From NCBI GenBank assembly GCA_903918755.1, contig CAIXFN010000081.1:62001-126000 (forward strand): a stretch of DNA of 64,000 bases. Direction: 5' to 3'. The translations under genes were made by a program, and so were the position numbers. Under the pieces are notes generated by a model that was not told the DNA's origin, did no database searches, and worked only from the letters and a program-made list of their open reading frames with translations. Below, one piece after another: positions 63,837-64,000 of this stretch (within the stretch, counting starts at the first letter, position 1; the number at the start of each line of letters is the position of its first letter). The stretch is from an uncultured Pedosphaera sp. (GTDB lineage: Bacteria > Verrucomicrobiota > Verrucomicrobiia > Limisphaerales > Pedosphaeraceae).

Positions 63837-64000
63837 TCAGGCGCGCTCCATGTATTTGCCGGTGCGCGTGTCGATCTTCAGCTTCTCGCCGGTCTTGATG
63901 AACAGCGGGGCCTGGACGGTAATGCCGGTTTCCATGATGACGGCCTTTTGGACGTTGTTGGCCGAATCCCCGCGGACGCCTTCGGGCGCATCCGATACTT
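63837..64000 (-). CDS. efp: Elongation factor P, C-terminal part (5' end beyond the window)
   Basis: Too short for a full gene call but clear: the reverse strand reads [19 protein letters not shown], then [20 protein letters not shown], then [11 protein letters not shown] and stop. This is the third OB-domain of EF-P (canonical wording PPGVRGDTA, ETG..VQVPLFI..G, VDTRTGEYVERA), which frees ribosomes stalled on polyproline. The gene starts to the right of the window and has its terminator at 63782. Confidence 0.93.
   Translation of the reverse strand, partial: VSDAPEGVRGDSANNVQKAVIMETGITVQAPLFIKTGEKLKIDTRTGKYMERA

Noticed and set aside
1-64000. CRISPR arrays, tRNA and rRNA genes
   Set aside because: No regular short repeat-spacer pattern, cloverleaf or rRNA-like stretch was seen in the intergenic regions.

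Overview
The window looks like a chromosome segment of a Verrucomicrobiota bacterium, probably of the Pedosphaera/Limisphaera type (subdivision 3). The evidence is a pseudopilin opening with [16 protein letters not shown], a PSD1 (DUF1549/DUF1553) plus DUF1501 gene pair, a DUF1592-type multidomain cytochrome plus DUF1552 pair, very large secreted Ig/FN3/PA14 proteins, a pyrophosphate-dependent phosphofructokinase and high GC. No tRNA, rRNA, CRISPR array, integrase or transposase gene was seen. Placement is inferred from gene content only.

Layout. 0-12 kb: the 3' part of a TPR/outer-membrane barrel protein, then a leftward block (PSD1 cytochrome-like protein, DUF1501, VOC protein, PQQ-propeller protein), a small exported protein, the GTPase EngB and a two-fold ABC-2 permease. 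12.3-19.4 kb: a rightward operon with a consensus promoter (TTGACA, 17 bp, TATATT) and a strong terminator, encoding a phosphodiester glycosidase (NAGPA family), a CotH-type kinase, a pseudopilin, an unknown membrane-anchored protein, a degenerate pseudopilin and a second, larger NAGPA protein. A third NAGPA paralogue follows. 21.6-29.3 kb: a leftward small protein and a 2389-residue secreted mosaic with two CxxCH motifs. 29.7-33.0 kb: pfp, then a two-gene AAA ATPase plus DUF3226 (TOPRIM-like) cassette, bracketed by two copies of the pfp 3' end and its terminator. 33-37.2 kb: pirin, a SUMF1-domain protein and trigger factor. 37.2-41 kb: a repeat-rich stretch with three copies of a dispersed element of about 120 bp and two REP-like palindromes around an Ig-repeat protein and a small gene. 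41-46.6 kb: the DUF1592-type/DUF1552 pair. 46.6-50.5 kb: a zinc alcohol dehydrogenase and a haemagglutinin-like secreted protein. 51-57.1 kb: a complete heavy-metal RND efflux operon (TolC-like, adaptor, pump) ending in a P-II-like protein with a His-rich T-loop. 57.6-64 kb: an orphan histidine kinase, a KimA-like potassium importer behind a c-di-AMP (ydaO/yuaA) riboswitch, a DEYQ-box helicase and the 3' end of efp.

Two parts stand out. The first is the AAA + DUF3226 cassette with its duplicated pfp tail, which looks like a defence-type module (split OLD/PARIS-like architecture) inserted behind a housekeeping gene. The second is the NAGPA-CotH-pseudopilin operon, which combines two kinds of phospho-modification enzyme with type II pseudopilins. 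The c-di-AMP riboswitch and the P-II/RND pairing are well-precedented regulatory links that the sequence shows clearly.
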